A stretch of 8,730 nt of DNA, from positions 1 to 8,730 of the forward strand of contig JBEKUI010000205.1 in the NCBI GenBank assembly GCA_049515175.1, read 5' to 3'. The DNA comes from JACQNR01 sp049515175 (lineage in GTDB: Bacteria > Acidobacteriota > Terriglobia > UBA7540). This document shows, piece after piece, positions 1 to 5,359 of this stretch (position 1 is the stretch's first letter; each line of letters opens with the position of its first letter). The notes beneath the pieces were generated by a model. That model worked only from the letters and a program-made list of their open reading frames with translations. It did no database searches and was not told the origin of the DNA. Position numbers and translations under genes: made by a program.

Positions 1-255
1 TGGAATCCTATCGAGCATCGCCTGTTCTCGGAAATCTCCAAGAACTGGGCCGGGGAGCCTCTCGACAGCTATCAGAAGCTGCTCAACTTCATTCGCACCA
101 CGCAGACGCGGACGGGACTGACGGTGACTGCCTACCTCGACCGTTGTCACTATGCAACCGGTGTCCCCATAGATCCCCGGCTAGTCTGGCAACTGCGCCT
201 CAAGCCGGACGAGACCTTGCCGACCTGGAACTACACCATCGCGCCGAATCTGTGA
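1..255 (+). CDS. ISAzo13-family transposase, C-terminal part (5' end outside window)
   Basis: The open frame from base 1 to a TGA at 253-255 gives 84 residues beginning WNPIEHRLFSEISKNW and ending WNYTIAPNL. Both stretches are characteristic of the C-terminus of ISAzo13-type (Rhodopirellula-type DDE) transposases. The Glu in NPIEHRLFS is probably the third catalytic acidic residue, by analogy with the NPIE motif of IS630-like enzymes. Later landmarks (FIRTTQT, GLTVTAYLD, DETLPTWNY) follow in the expected order, and the protein ends where family members end, so the 3' end looks intact. The rest of the gene lies left of the window, so its integrity cannot be judged. The element sits against a truncated receptor gene at about 285 and probably broke it. 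Family assignment is from remembered motifs, not from a search. Confidence 0.88.
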   Translation, partial: WNPIEHRLFSEISKNWAGEPLDSYQKLLNFIRTTQTRTGLTVTAYLDRCHYATGVPIDPRLVWQLRLKPDETLPTWNYTIAPNL

Positions 256-287
256 ATCTATTCCTGCGTCAGCCCTAAGTGCTGAAT
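1..287 (+). mobile_element. Right end of an ISAzo13-family insertion sequence
   Basis: The transposase stops at 255. Receptor homology on the opposite strand begins at about 285-288, the codons for ATVI of the broken receptor. The IS terminus must therefore lie in the roughly 30 bp between. No terminal inverted repeat or target duplication can be assigned because the left end is not in the window. The exact boundary is an inference. Confidence 0.7.
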
Positions 288-437
288 AACGGTTGCTTTC
301 GGTACAGCATGCCCGGTGGAATCATTGACGATCCCAAGGATCGAAGAAGTAACATCAGCTCTGGCCACCAAAGGTCTCCACACGACCCGTGCGGAGAGAA
401 CAAGAAACAAAACCGAAAAGCGACCGGAGTAATTCAT
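285..437 (-). pseudogene. Truncated N-terminus of a carboxypeptidase-regulatory-domain/Oar-like receptor (relic A)
   Basis: Reading leftwards from an ATG at 437-435 (MNYSGRFSVLFLVL), the frame encodes a hydrophobic signal peptide. It is followed by ADVTSSILGIVNDSTGHAVP and KATV. This aligns residue for residue with the start of the mature region of the intact receptor at 5360 (ADITASVWGTVHDPSGAVVA, GASV). Homology stops at about 285; a few unrelated codons then lead to a TAG at 260-258, inside or next to the insertion sequence. Only about 50 of the more than 1,100 residues expected are left, so the gene cannot make a receptor. A promoter-like pair and a composite operator lie just upstream, and a broken LacI gene faces away from it. 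This is the arrangement of the intact pair at 4124-8730 in mirror image. Relic status is secure, the precise break point less so. Confidence 0.8.
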
Positions 438-448
438 GCCTAAAACTT

Positions 449-464
449 CTTGCGCAAGCGCTTT
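449..464 (-). promoter_or_regulatory. LacI-type composite operator of relic receptor A
   Basis: On the minus strand this reads AAAGCGCTTGCGCAAG. Its last 15 bases are identical to the composite site at 5281-5295 in front of the intact receptor, in the same orientation relative to the receptor gene. It holds two overlapping palindromes, AAGCGCTT and CTTGCGCAAG, each with a central CpG, as expected for LacI-family proteins whose hinge-helix Leu inserts at the centre. It lies 11 bp upstream of the relic's ATG. Confidence 0.7.
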
Positions 465-481
465 CTCTAATACTGGCAAGG

Positions 482-510
482 AAATTAGCATGACGGGAAA
501 TCATAGTCAA
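482..510 (-). promoter_or_regulatory. Sigma-70-like promoter for relic receptor A
   Basis: On the minus strand, TTGACT (510-505) and TAATTT (487-482) are separated by exactly 17 bp. Each is a four- or five-of-six match to the consensus. The composite operator follows 17 bp after the -10 box, so a bound repressor would block the early transcribed region. The position and spacing are good, but no transcription evidence is visible. Confidence 0.5.
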
Positions 511-836
511 TATTGATTTGTCATTGATTCGGCGTGGGGCCGCCAAGGGTCCTATATTCAACAGGAAAATGAATAGCGCAGCGGCGAAAGGACTTGCGCA
601 TGGCCACAATGACGGACGTGGCTCGGCGAGCGGGCGTATTGGAGTCCACGGTGTCTCACGAAGTCAACAACACCAGGCCCGTATCCAAGGAAAGGAAATC
701 GCGTGTACTCCTCGCTATGGGTAAACTGGGCTTCTCGGCGAACGCTCAAGCGCAAGGACTCGCACGCAGCCGAAGCTACTCTCTGGGCATGCTCGTTTCG
801 GATATCGAAAACCTGTTCTTTCCATGGGTGATCAAG

Positions 837-958
837 TCCTAGGAGCCTGTCGGAGATAGATTTTGCCGTATGTAGAATCAACAACTTAGCGACATGCCTA
901 TGACTGTAAGTTGTTGATTCTTCGTCGAAGAACCCTTATCCCCGACAGGCTCCTAGGA
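837..958. mobile_element. MITE-like miniature inverted-repeat element inside the LacI relic
   Basis: The ends are a perfect 17-bp inverted repeat, TCCTAGGAGCCTGTCGG at 837-853 and its complement at 942-958. The outer 8 bases, TCCTAGGA, are themselves a palindrome and so also form a direct repeat at both ends. They may therefore be the target duplication, in whole or in part (CTAG or TA are the obvious cores). The element body is then GAGCCTGTCGG to CCGACAGGCTC, or slightly shorter. Inside is a second perfect inverted repeat of 15 bp with an 18-base loop (874-888 and 907-921). There is no coding capacity, so any movement would need a transposase supplied in trans. LacI homology resumes immediately on the right, which shows this is an insertion. 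The parent family is not assigned; IS5- or IS1182-like elements with CTAG-type targets are candidates. Confidence 0.8.
874..921. repeat. Internal 15-bp inverted repeat of the MITE
   Basis: AGAATCAACAACTTA (874-888) is perfectly complementary to 907-921 across an 18-base loop. With the outer 17-bp repeat, the whole element can fold into a long two-stage stem. No T-run follows, so it does not look like a rho-independent terminator. Confidence 0.8.
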
Positions 959-1623
959 ATACACCGCGAGAAAACACGGTTTTGATATCCTGCTCTTCAG
1001 GACAAGTTACGACACGGGAATCGCCGAGCGTGCATGCCAGAAGCTGGTGGAAAACCAGGCTCCGGTCGTGGCCGTAATGACGTCGCAGGTAGATCCGACG
1101 CTGGTGGAATACCTCTCCTCGAACAATGTGGAGTTCGTGAGGCTGGATGGGGCTACGGTCGCCCCGCATCGTAGCCGCCTCCCTCTGCGTTACGAGAAAG
1201 GTGCCGTGGAGGGGGTTCGCCGTGGATACGTTCCGAGAACGAGATGAGCCGGAAGATCACTTCCGATTCCTCCCCCTTCCGCAGATCGGCATTCGAGGGC
1301 CAACCATATCGTGTCAAGTCTTCTCACGGGCTACAACCCGCAGTACCCATGAGGCACCGCCAATCCTGGACCATCTGTGGTTTCGCGGGGCGAGGGCCGC
1401 CGGCGCGAGGACGGTATAAAGATGGTAGTGTGAAATGGAAACTCTCAGCGCACGAGTATGCTAAGTAATGCAGATAAACTCGGTGCTGACACAGACGGAA
1501 TCGCCGCGATACAAACCTCAATCGCGGGTAACAAGGGCAATTACTTGGGAATGCGCCGCTCTTAGATGGACTCCCCTCCATGAAAATCCAGGCTAGGTTT
1601 CTTCATGGCGTAATGCTTTTGTT

Positions 1624-1660
1624 CCCGATAGCCCGTTGGGGCTTCTCGGGTTTTTGTTTG
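1624..1660 (+). terminator. Rho-independent terminator-like hairpin
   Basis: CCCGA-t-AGCCC, loop GTTG, then GGGCT-tc-TCGGG form a GC-rich ten-pair stem with a small internal bulge. It is followed at once by TTTTTGTTTG. It works only in the plus orientation, because the minus strand lacks a T-run. It may be the old terminator of the LacI relic's transcription unit or of a lost gene. Confidence 0.6.
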
Positions 1661-1769
1661 ACTGGCATTCAGGAGAATACGCAATTCCTTTTACTACAGG
1701 AATCGGGACGGGACCTTGCCACAAGTCCCAGGTATTTTTCCGACCAAGTCGAACCACGCCGCGCCAACC

Positions 1770-1938
1770 CTACTTGGCCCACCAACCATCAGCTTTACTA
1801 TCGGCACCATAGGAACCTCCGTTTTCATAGTCTTGGGTCCCTCCCTAAATGACCCGGTTTCCACAAAAAAACATGACCAAAAGCGACCATCTGGCGATGC
1901 ACAAATTGCATTGACAGCCGGAAACTACTTGGCCCACC
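1770..1938. repeat. 14-bp direct repeat CTACTTGGCCCACC, two copies 155 bp apart
   Basis: Exact copies lie at 1770-1783 and 1925-1938 in the same orientation, in non-coding DNA. The first overlaps the possible IPT/TIG relic. They could mark an old small duplication. No third copy was seen in the window. Confidence 0.4.
1779..1856 (+). pseudogene. Possible IPT/TIG-domain relic
   Basis: The plus frame reads PPTISFTIGTIGTSVFIV, then LNDPVS shortly after. It resembles the opening strands of IPT/TIG immunoglobulin-like domains (PTI.SFTP.SGP.GTSVTITG), with a few residues missing in the middle. Nothing recognisable flanks it. It could be a fragment of an adhesin-like or receptor gene, or chance. 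Confidence 0.25.
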
Positions 1939-1978
1939 GCGGTCGTTACTTCATCACTACCGGTCGGGACCGGCTCTG

Positions 1979-3586
1979 CTATGGTGGGCTCAGGACCGGG
2001 TTCAACTCCTGAGCGCGTCGAAACTGTGTGCCTGCCTCCTCCAGATTTCCTATCTGCCGTAGAGCCAGACCAAGATTGTAATGGGCCTCTGCATAAAAGG
2101 GGTTAAGTTCGACAGCCCCTCTAAGCTCTCGTATGGCTTCTTTCAAATCTCCGTTTTGGAACAGTGCGAGTCCGAGATTGTTATGAGCCTCTGCAAAGTC
2201 GGGCCGTAGCTTGGTTACCTCCCGAAATTGGGCAATCGCAGCCCCAAACTGGTTTTGTTGCTGAAACAGGACGCCGAGGTTGAGCCGGGCTTCCGAGTAA
2301 TCAGGATTCAAGTTCAACGCCTCCTTGAATTCCTTAACCGCGCGGTTGAAATCTCCATCACGTGCAGCGACTAGCCCCCTGTTATACCGCGCGTCGGCCA
2401 GCTCCGGCGAGATGGCTACAGCCCGATCCAAATCTTCAACGGCGCCCTTTCGATCACCTTGCTGCCAGCGGAGTACCCCTAGGCTGCTGTAAGCGGCCGC
2501 GTAGTCAGGCTTCAGATGGATGGCCTTCTCAAAATTACTTTGAGCTTCCTTTGCGTCTCCTTTATGTTGCCAAGCAAGGCCCATTAAGTAATAGGCAACT
2601 GGATTCTCGTCCCAAAGCTGAAGGGAGGCGCGCGCGTCTTCCAAAGTGAGATCCGGCTCGCTATTCGCCAGATGTGAAGAAGCAGAGGCAATCAGGAGCT
2701 TCACTTGCGACAAATTTGCTCGAAATCGGCTGAGCGCCGCGATCTCGCTCGTCTCCCTTGCAGCATCTTGCGCCTGTCCCATCTGCCTGAGGATCAAAGC
2801 GCGGTTGTACCGGGCTGCTTCAAAATTCGGCTTGAGCTTCAGCGCGATCTCGAATTCATCCAACGCTCCCTTAGGTTCTTTCTTTTGCATCAGACCCCGA
2901 CCAAGGTTGAAGTGGGCCTGAGGGTCACGTGGCGAATACTTGACAGCGAGGCGGAATTCGTTCAGGGCCTCGTCGTAACCTCCCAAAGTCCCCAGCGCTA
3001 TGCCCAGGCGGGTCCGGGCTAGCACATGTTCGGGCTTCAAACGCAAAGTCCTCCGAAACTCGAGCACCCCATCCTGAAGCCTACCGCTTTGAGCGAGAAG
3101 CATCCCTAAATTGTAATGGGCGTCTGCAGAATCCGGATCAAGTCGCGTTGCCTCGCGGAGTTCGCCTATCGCTTTCTCTAGATCGGAGTGTTCCCACAGG
3201 GCCAAACCTAGCCCTAGGTGAATGGCTGATGAGTTGGGTCTGAGCCGAGCAGCAACGTGGAAGGATTCTATGGCCAATTCAAGTTCACCGACATGCTCAA
3301 GAGACACAGCTAAGTTGTAGTGCACTTCAGCATAGTCGTACCGCAACTGTAGCGCTTGCCTGAAATCCGCAATCGCCGCGAAGTAGTTGCCTTGACGTGC
3401 TAGCGCGATTCCCTGCCGGTTGTGCTTCCGGGCGCATTGACGAAGATCTGTGGAGACTTCCCCTGACGTCTGGCCCCAGATGGTTGTTGCGGGCACCCAC
3501 AGCACAGCAGCCAGAAGTGCGACTCTCCAGGCAATTCTGACCCAGTTCCCGCAAATACATTCACTGGACATCGTGGGCGCGTGCAT
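1979..3586 (-). CDS. Secreted tetratricopeptide-repeat protein (about 13-14 TPRs)
   Basis: The protein has 535 residues. Residues 1-39 form a signal peptide: a charged start, the hydrophobic run VALLAAVLWVPATTIWG, and probable cleavage before QTSGEV. The protein is thus exported, most likely to the periplasm. From about residue 50 to the C-terminus it is almost entirely 34-residue TPR units, with about six in front (such as AEVHYNLAVSLEHVGELELA), an irregular linker near residues 285-330, and six more behind (such as AEAHYNLGLALRQIGNLEEA). Conserved NLG.AL and LKP/LNP turns mark each unit. No catalytic domain is visible, so a scaffold or protein-binding role is the most that can be said. The ATG at 3586 has GCGAGGG about 5 bases upstream; the alternative ATG at 3571 has no ribosome site. 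It begins where receptor relic B stops on the same strand, which suggests it was once the downstream gene of a receptor operon. It ends 13 bases before its nearest in-frame ORF neighbour region, with no terminator on its strand. Confidence 0.9.
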   Translation of the reverse strand: MHAPTMSSECICGNWVRIAWRVALLAAVLWVPATTIWGQTSGEVSTDLRQCARKHNRQGIALARQGNYFAAIADFRQALQLRYDYAEVHYNLAVSLEHVGELELAIESFHVAARLRPNSSAIHLGLGLALWEHSDLEKAIGELREATRLDPDSADAHYNLGMLLAQSGRLQDGVLEFRRTLRLKPEHVLARTRLGIALGTLGGYDEALNEFRLAVKYSPRDPQAHFNLGRGLMQKKEPKGALDEFEIALKLKPNFEAARYNRALILRQMGQAQDAARETSEIAALSRFRANLSQVKLLIASASSHLANSEPDLTLEDARASLQLWDENPVAYYLMGLAWQHKGDAKEAQSNFEKAIHLKPDYAAAYSSLGVLRWQQGDRKGAVEDLDRAVAISPELADARYNRGLVAARDGDFNRAVKEFKEALNLNPDYSEARLNLGVLFQQQNQFGAAIAQFREVTKLRPDFAEAHNNLGLALFQNGDLKEAIRELRGAVELNPFYAEAHYNLGLALRQIGNLEEAGTQFRRAQELNPVLSPP

Positions 3587-3589
3587 TGT

Positions 3590-3850
3590 GCCCTCGCTCG
3601 ATTTGGGGCTGCTGCAAATCCACCGCGACAGTCGCGGCGGTTACGCTCACCTCTTGCGTGACGCAACCGACAACCAAGGTGACGACCACCCGATATCGCT
3701 AGTCAATCCGAAGGCGGAGTTTGGATTGCATGGACTTCTAGAACCTTGGCGCGTCTACTTCGACGGTACAGCCGTTGCCGACTGGCACCGATTGAAATTC
3801 GTAGGCCCCGGTCGCGTCGGTCTCCACCTCACCTCCCGGACCTCGCAAGT
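3590..3850 (-). pseudogene. Receptor relic B: carboxypeptidase-regulatory domain with in-frame stops
   Basis: The minus frame reads LRGPGGEVETDATGAYEF, then QSVPVGNGCTVEVDAPRF, stop, KSMQSKLRLRID, stop, RYRVVVTLVVG and TQEVSVTAATVAVD. It follows residues about 51-135 of the intact receptor closely (VTTDATGGYEF, ALPVGRGYVLEAEAPGF, KYVQSDLHLVVNQ, RFRVDVDLVVG, QQITVTAAPAQVE). Two TAG stops replace sense codons in otherwise well-kept sequence, so the decay looks fairly recent. Signal peptide, plug and barrel are all missing. The left end runs straight into the TPR start codon, where LGDVIEDRKM would be expected. The right boundary is soft: the frame stays open to about 3897 but without clear homology. 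It covers a different part of the domain from relic A, so A and B might be halves of one gene. Confidence 0.75.
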
Positions 3851-3882
3851 TTAGACATTGGGTGCTACCGATGAACTCAGGC

Positions 3883-3894
3883 ACAAGCGCTTGT
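3883..3894. promoter_or_regulatory. LacI-type operator-like palindrome near receptor relic B
   Basis: ACAAGCGCTTGT is a perfect 12-bp palindrome. Eleven of its bases (ACAAGCGCTTG) match 5279-5289 in the control region of the intact receptor. It sits about 30-40 bp upstream of recognisable receptor homology in relic B, suggesting the relic once had the same control element. Its present role, if any, is unknown. Confidence 0.5.
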
Positions 3895-4111
3895 TTCTAT
3901 CGAACGTACACCCCATTTACAGTGTTGTTAGGAGGCTGACAAACGCTGAAAAGGGTTCGGCACTCACGATCATTACTTCTTCCAGCTTGAAGAGTGGGTT
4001 CTCGCGTTCCAAAACAGATGGATCAGTAGCAAGAAAAACAAATCAAACCGTGGTCATAGCGTTCTTTATTCGATTTCCGCTTTGCAGCGCGGAGGGGGTT
4101 TGTACAATCGG

Positions 4112-4119
4112 TTGCGCAA
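4112..4119. promoter_or_regulatory. TTGCGCAA palindrome just after the LacI stop codon
   Basis: TTGCGCAA forms the core of one half of the composite operators at 449-464 and 5280-5295. It lies 5 bp beyond the stop of the intact LacI gene, which is transcribed leftwards, so it could have served a downstream receptor (relic B). Eight bases could occur by chance. Confidence 0.3.
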
Positions 4120-4123
4120 TTTT

Positions 4124-5185
4124 CTATCGAAAGACCTCTTCGGTGGCGTCTGAGCCGACGGAGGCTTTTGCCGTCGGCTCATGCACCGGGCCGGTGGAAC
4201 CGCGGATGATGAGGTCGGTATCGACGGTACGCTCGAAACCAGAGGGACGGCTGCAGGCGAGCATCTCTTCGAGAGTCCTGAAGGCGAGCCGACCCAGCGC
4301 TTCCTTTGGGATCCGGATCGTGGTCAGCGGGGGACTGGTCAGACGGGCGAACCGGATGTCGTCCGCCCCCACAACGGAGACATCATCCGGCACGCGCAGG
4401 CCTGCCTTCGCCAGTTCGCTCATGACGCCGATGGCCGTCAGGTCGTTGCTGCACAGAATGGCAGAGGGGAAGGGCTTCTCGCTCAGGAGACGGCGTGTCT
4501 GCGCAGCGCCGCTTTCCTCCGTGTTTTCCCCTTCCACGCCCCGGTACAGGATGGCCCGCTCGAATAGAGCATGCTCAACGGCCTTGCGGAGGGCCTGATG
4601 AGACGGCCGGTTCTGAGGTCCGGCAATCAGGAAAAAATCCCGATGCCCCAGGTTGTACAGGTAGGCAATGGCCTCGCACGCCCCTTTGGCGTAATTCATT
4701 TGGATGTTGCTCTTGAACGCCCGTGACCCTTCAGCGTCCAGGAAAACGGAGGCTATGCGGTGCGTGATCAGTACATCGGCCAAGGAGCGGTCCACTCGTG
4801 AAGTCATCACCGCGACGCCGGGGACGTTGTTCTCCACCATCTTGCGGAACGCTCCCCGGGTGCGTTCGGGGTCGTAGTTGGTAGTACAGAGCAGAAGGTC
4901 GAAGCCCCGCTCCAAGGCGGCGGATTCAAAACCCTTGATCAATCCCGGAAAGAAGGGATTCTCAATGTCGGAGATGATGAGGCCGAAGAAATCACTGCGG
5001 CCGCTGGCCAGGCGACGGGCGTGTGCGTTCCCATGGTAGTTCAGTTCGCGCATGGCCTGCAGCACCTTGCGGCGCGTCTCCGGAGCGACAAAGCGGGTCT
5101 GGTTCATCACGTGGGAGACGGTGGATTCCGCGACGCCGCAGCGTTCAGCCACATCCTTCATCCGAGCCACAGTCCTCTTCCTCAT
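4124..5185 (-). CDS. LacI-family transcriptional regulator (intact)
   Basis: At 353 residues it is the normal length for the family plus a short tail. Residues 9-28 (MKDVAERCGVAESTVSHVMN) are the classic LacI helix-turn-helix. Residues 53-63 (NAHARRLASGR) are the hinge helix, whose Leu59 corresponds to the minor-groove Leu of LacI. From about 65 to 335 it is a periplasmic-binding-protein-like sensor domain, with FFGLIISDIENPFFPGLIKG, AILCSNDLTAIGVM and VPDDVSVVGADDI, then LTSPPLTTIRIP and LIIRGSTG. It probably binds a sugar or sugar derivative; the ligand cannot be read from the sequence. It diverges from the receptor gene at 5360 with 174 bp between, so the receptor is its likely target and self-regulation is possible. 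ATG at 5185 was chosen; Met9 is an alternative, and ribosome-site evidence is weak for both. The last roughly 17 residues, past GSTG, are unusual and encoded by a hairpin. Confidence 0.93.
   Translation of the reverse strand: MRKRTVARMKDVAERCGVAESTVSHVMNQTRFVAPETRRKVLQAMRELNYHGNAHARRLASGRSDFFGLIISDIENPFFPGLIKGFESAALERGFDLLLCTTNYDPERTRGAFRKMVENNVPGVAVMTSRVDRSLADVLITHRIASVFLDAEGSRAFKSNIQMNYAKGACEAIAYLYNLGHRDFFLIAGPQNRPSHQALRKAVEHALFERAILYRGVEGENTEESGAAQTRRLLSEKPFPSAILCSNDLTAIGVMSELAKAGLRVPDDVSVVGADDIRFARLTSPPLTTIRIPKEALGRLAFRTLEEMLACSRPSGFERTVDTDLIIRGSTGPVHEPTAKASVGSDATEEVFR
4151..4181. repeat. 11-bp inverted repeat in the 3' end of the LacI gene
   Basis: TGAGCCGACGG (4151-4161) and CCGTCGGCTCA (4171-4181) are perfectly complementary across a 9-base loop. 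The hairpin lies inside codons for the extra C-terminal tail of the repressor. No T-run follows on either strand, so it is not a standard intrinsic terminator. It could be a degenerate terminator absorbed into the reading frame, or an mRNA-stabilising stem. Confidence 0.55.
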
Positions 5186-5227
5186 GGTAACATTCTAGCT
5201 CAAGAAGACCCGAGGCCAGCGATATTT

Positions 5228-5256
5228 GTTTTATTTTTTCACTTGACAAGGGTCAA
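5228..5256 (-). promoter_or_regulatory. Promoter of the LacI-family gene
   Basis: On the minus strand, TTGACC (5256-5251) and TAAAAC (5233-5228) are separated by 17 bp, five and four of six consensus bases. The -10 box is 42 bp from the ATG at 5185, leaving a leader of roughly 35 bases. Its -35 box overlaps that of the receptor promoter. Confidence 0.55.
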
Positions 5257-5271
5257 GCGCAATGGCAATCT
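5243..5271 (+). promoter_or_regulatory. Promoter of the receptor gene
   Basis: A perfect TTGACA at 5243-5248 is followed after 17 bp by CAATCT at 5266-5271, a poor -10 box. The operator begins 8 bp further on, over the expected transcription start. The strong -35, weak -10 and start-site operator fit a repressible promoter, but the -10 assignment is tentative. Confidence 0.5.
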
Positions 5272-5278
5272 CTCTGAG

Positions 5279-5295
5279 ACAAGCGCTTGCGCAAG
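5279..5295 (+). promoter_or_regulatory. Composite LacI-type operator of the receptor gene
   Basis: ACAAGCGCTTGCGCAAG contains two overlapping perfect palindromes, CAAGCGCTTG (5280-5289) and CTTGCGCAAG (5286-5295), both centred on CpG. The overlap means two repressor dimers could not easily bind both in the same way at once. Further half-site-like AAGCGC sequences occur at 5255-5260 and 5322-5327. The same 15-base core occurs upstream of receptor relic A. Binding by the neighbouring LacI protein is inferred from position and symmetry. Confidence 0.7.
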
Positions 5296-5341
5296 TTGCG
5301 CCGATCAGTTGGGGAGCGGCCAAGCGCGCGGGTGCTAAACT

Positions 5342-5353
5342 GAAGGGAAAGGG
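5342..5353 (+). promoter_or_regulatory. Ribosome-binding site of the receptor gene
   Basis: GAAGGGAAAGGG is purine-rich, and its AAGGG ends 6 bases before the ATG at 5360. It supports this start, which is also followed at once by a good signal peptide. Confidence 0.65.
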
Positions 5354-5359
5354 TCCATT

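Larger units (their letters stand above)
600..1247 (+). pseudogene. Broken LacI-family regulator, split by a miniature element
   Basis: ATG at 600 is preceded by AAAGGA at 587-592, a better-placed start than the upstream TTG at 594. The first part (600-842) holds a LacI helix-turn-helix, MTDVARRAGVLESTVSHEVN, then a hinge region and VSDIENLFFPWVIKS, the start of the ligand-binding domain. A TAG stop at 840-842 coincides with the edge of the inserted element. The same frame resumes at 957 with EYTARKHGFDILLFRTSYD and VAVMTSQVDPTLVEYL. These match the intact regulator at 4124-5185 (FESAALERGFDLLL, VAVMTSRVDRSLADVL). Recognisable homology fades near RYEKGAVEGVR at about 1230, and the frame ends at 1245-1247. 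The last roughly 170 residues of a normal LacI protein are absent or scrambled. The gene diverges from receptor relic A, mirroring the intact pair. No function is likely beyond a possible free DNA-binding fragment. Confidence 0.85.
1248..1978. other. Gene-free stretch between LacI relic and TPR gene
   Basis: I find no convincing gene on either strand. Frames of up to about 98 codons exist, but they have no start signals, motifs or family resemblance. The first part probably holds the decayed 3' half of the LacI relic, though I could not align it in any frame. The hairpin at 1624-1660, the short IPT/TIG-like frame at 1779-1856 and a 14-bp direct repeat (1770-1783 and 1925-1938) are listed separately. 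Confidence 0.6.
3851..4123. other. Non-coding stretch downstream of the intact LacI gene
   Basis: No gene is supported. It contains a perfect palindrome at 3883-3894 and a TTGCGCAA palindrome at 4112-4119. A minus-strand AT-rich run near 4030-4050 (TTGATTTGTTTTTCTTG) could be a decayed promoter for relic B, but no convincing -10 box or signal peptide follows. Confidence 0.5.

Noticed and set aside
3450..3854. Plus-strand open frame of 134 codons
   Set aside because: It is antisense to the TPR N-terminus and receptor relic B, whose minus-strand homology explains the region better.
3930..3955. TTAGGAGGCTGACAAACG, loosely like the MITE end TAGGAGCCTGTCGG
   Set aside because: It has several mismatches in the diagnostic part and no partner inverted repeat nearby, so it is probably chance.
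4076..4100. Short hairpin CCGC...GCGG after the LacI gene as a terminator
   Set aside because: The stem has only four to five pairs and no T-run on the minus strand.
3858..4598. Plus-strand open frame of 246 codons overlapping the LacI gene
   Set aside because: Most of it is antisense to the intact LacI coding sequence, it is rich in Ser/Arg, and it has no recognisable motif or ribosome site. It is a high-GC shadow.
5333..5341. TGCTAAACT as an extended -10 box for the receptor
   Set aside because: It has no matching -35, and transcription would start almost at the ribosome-binding site.
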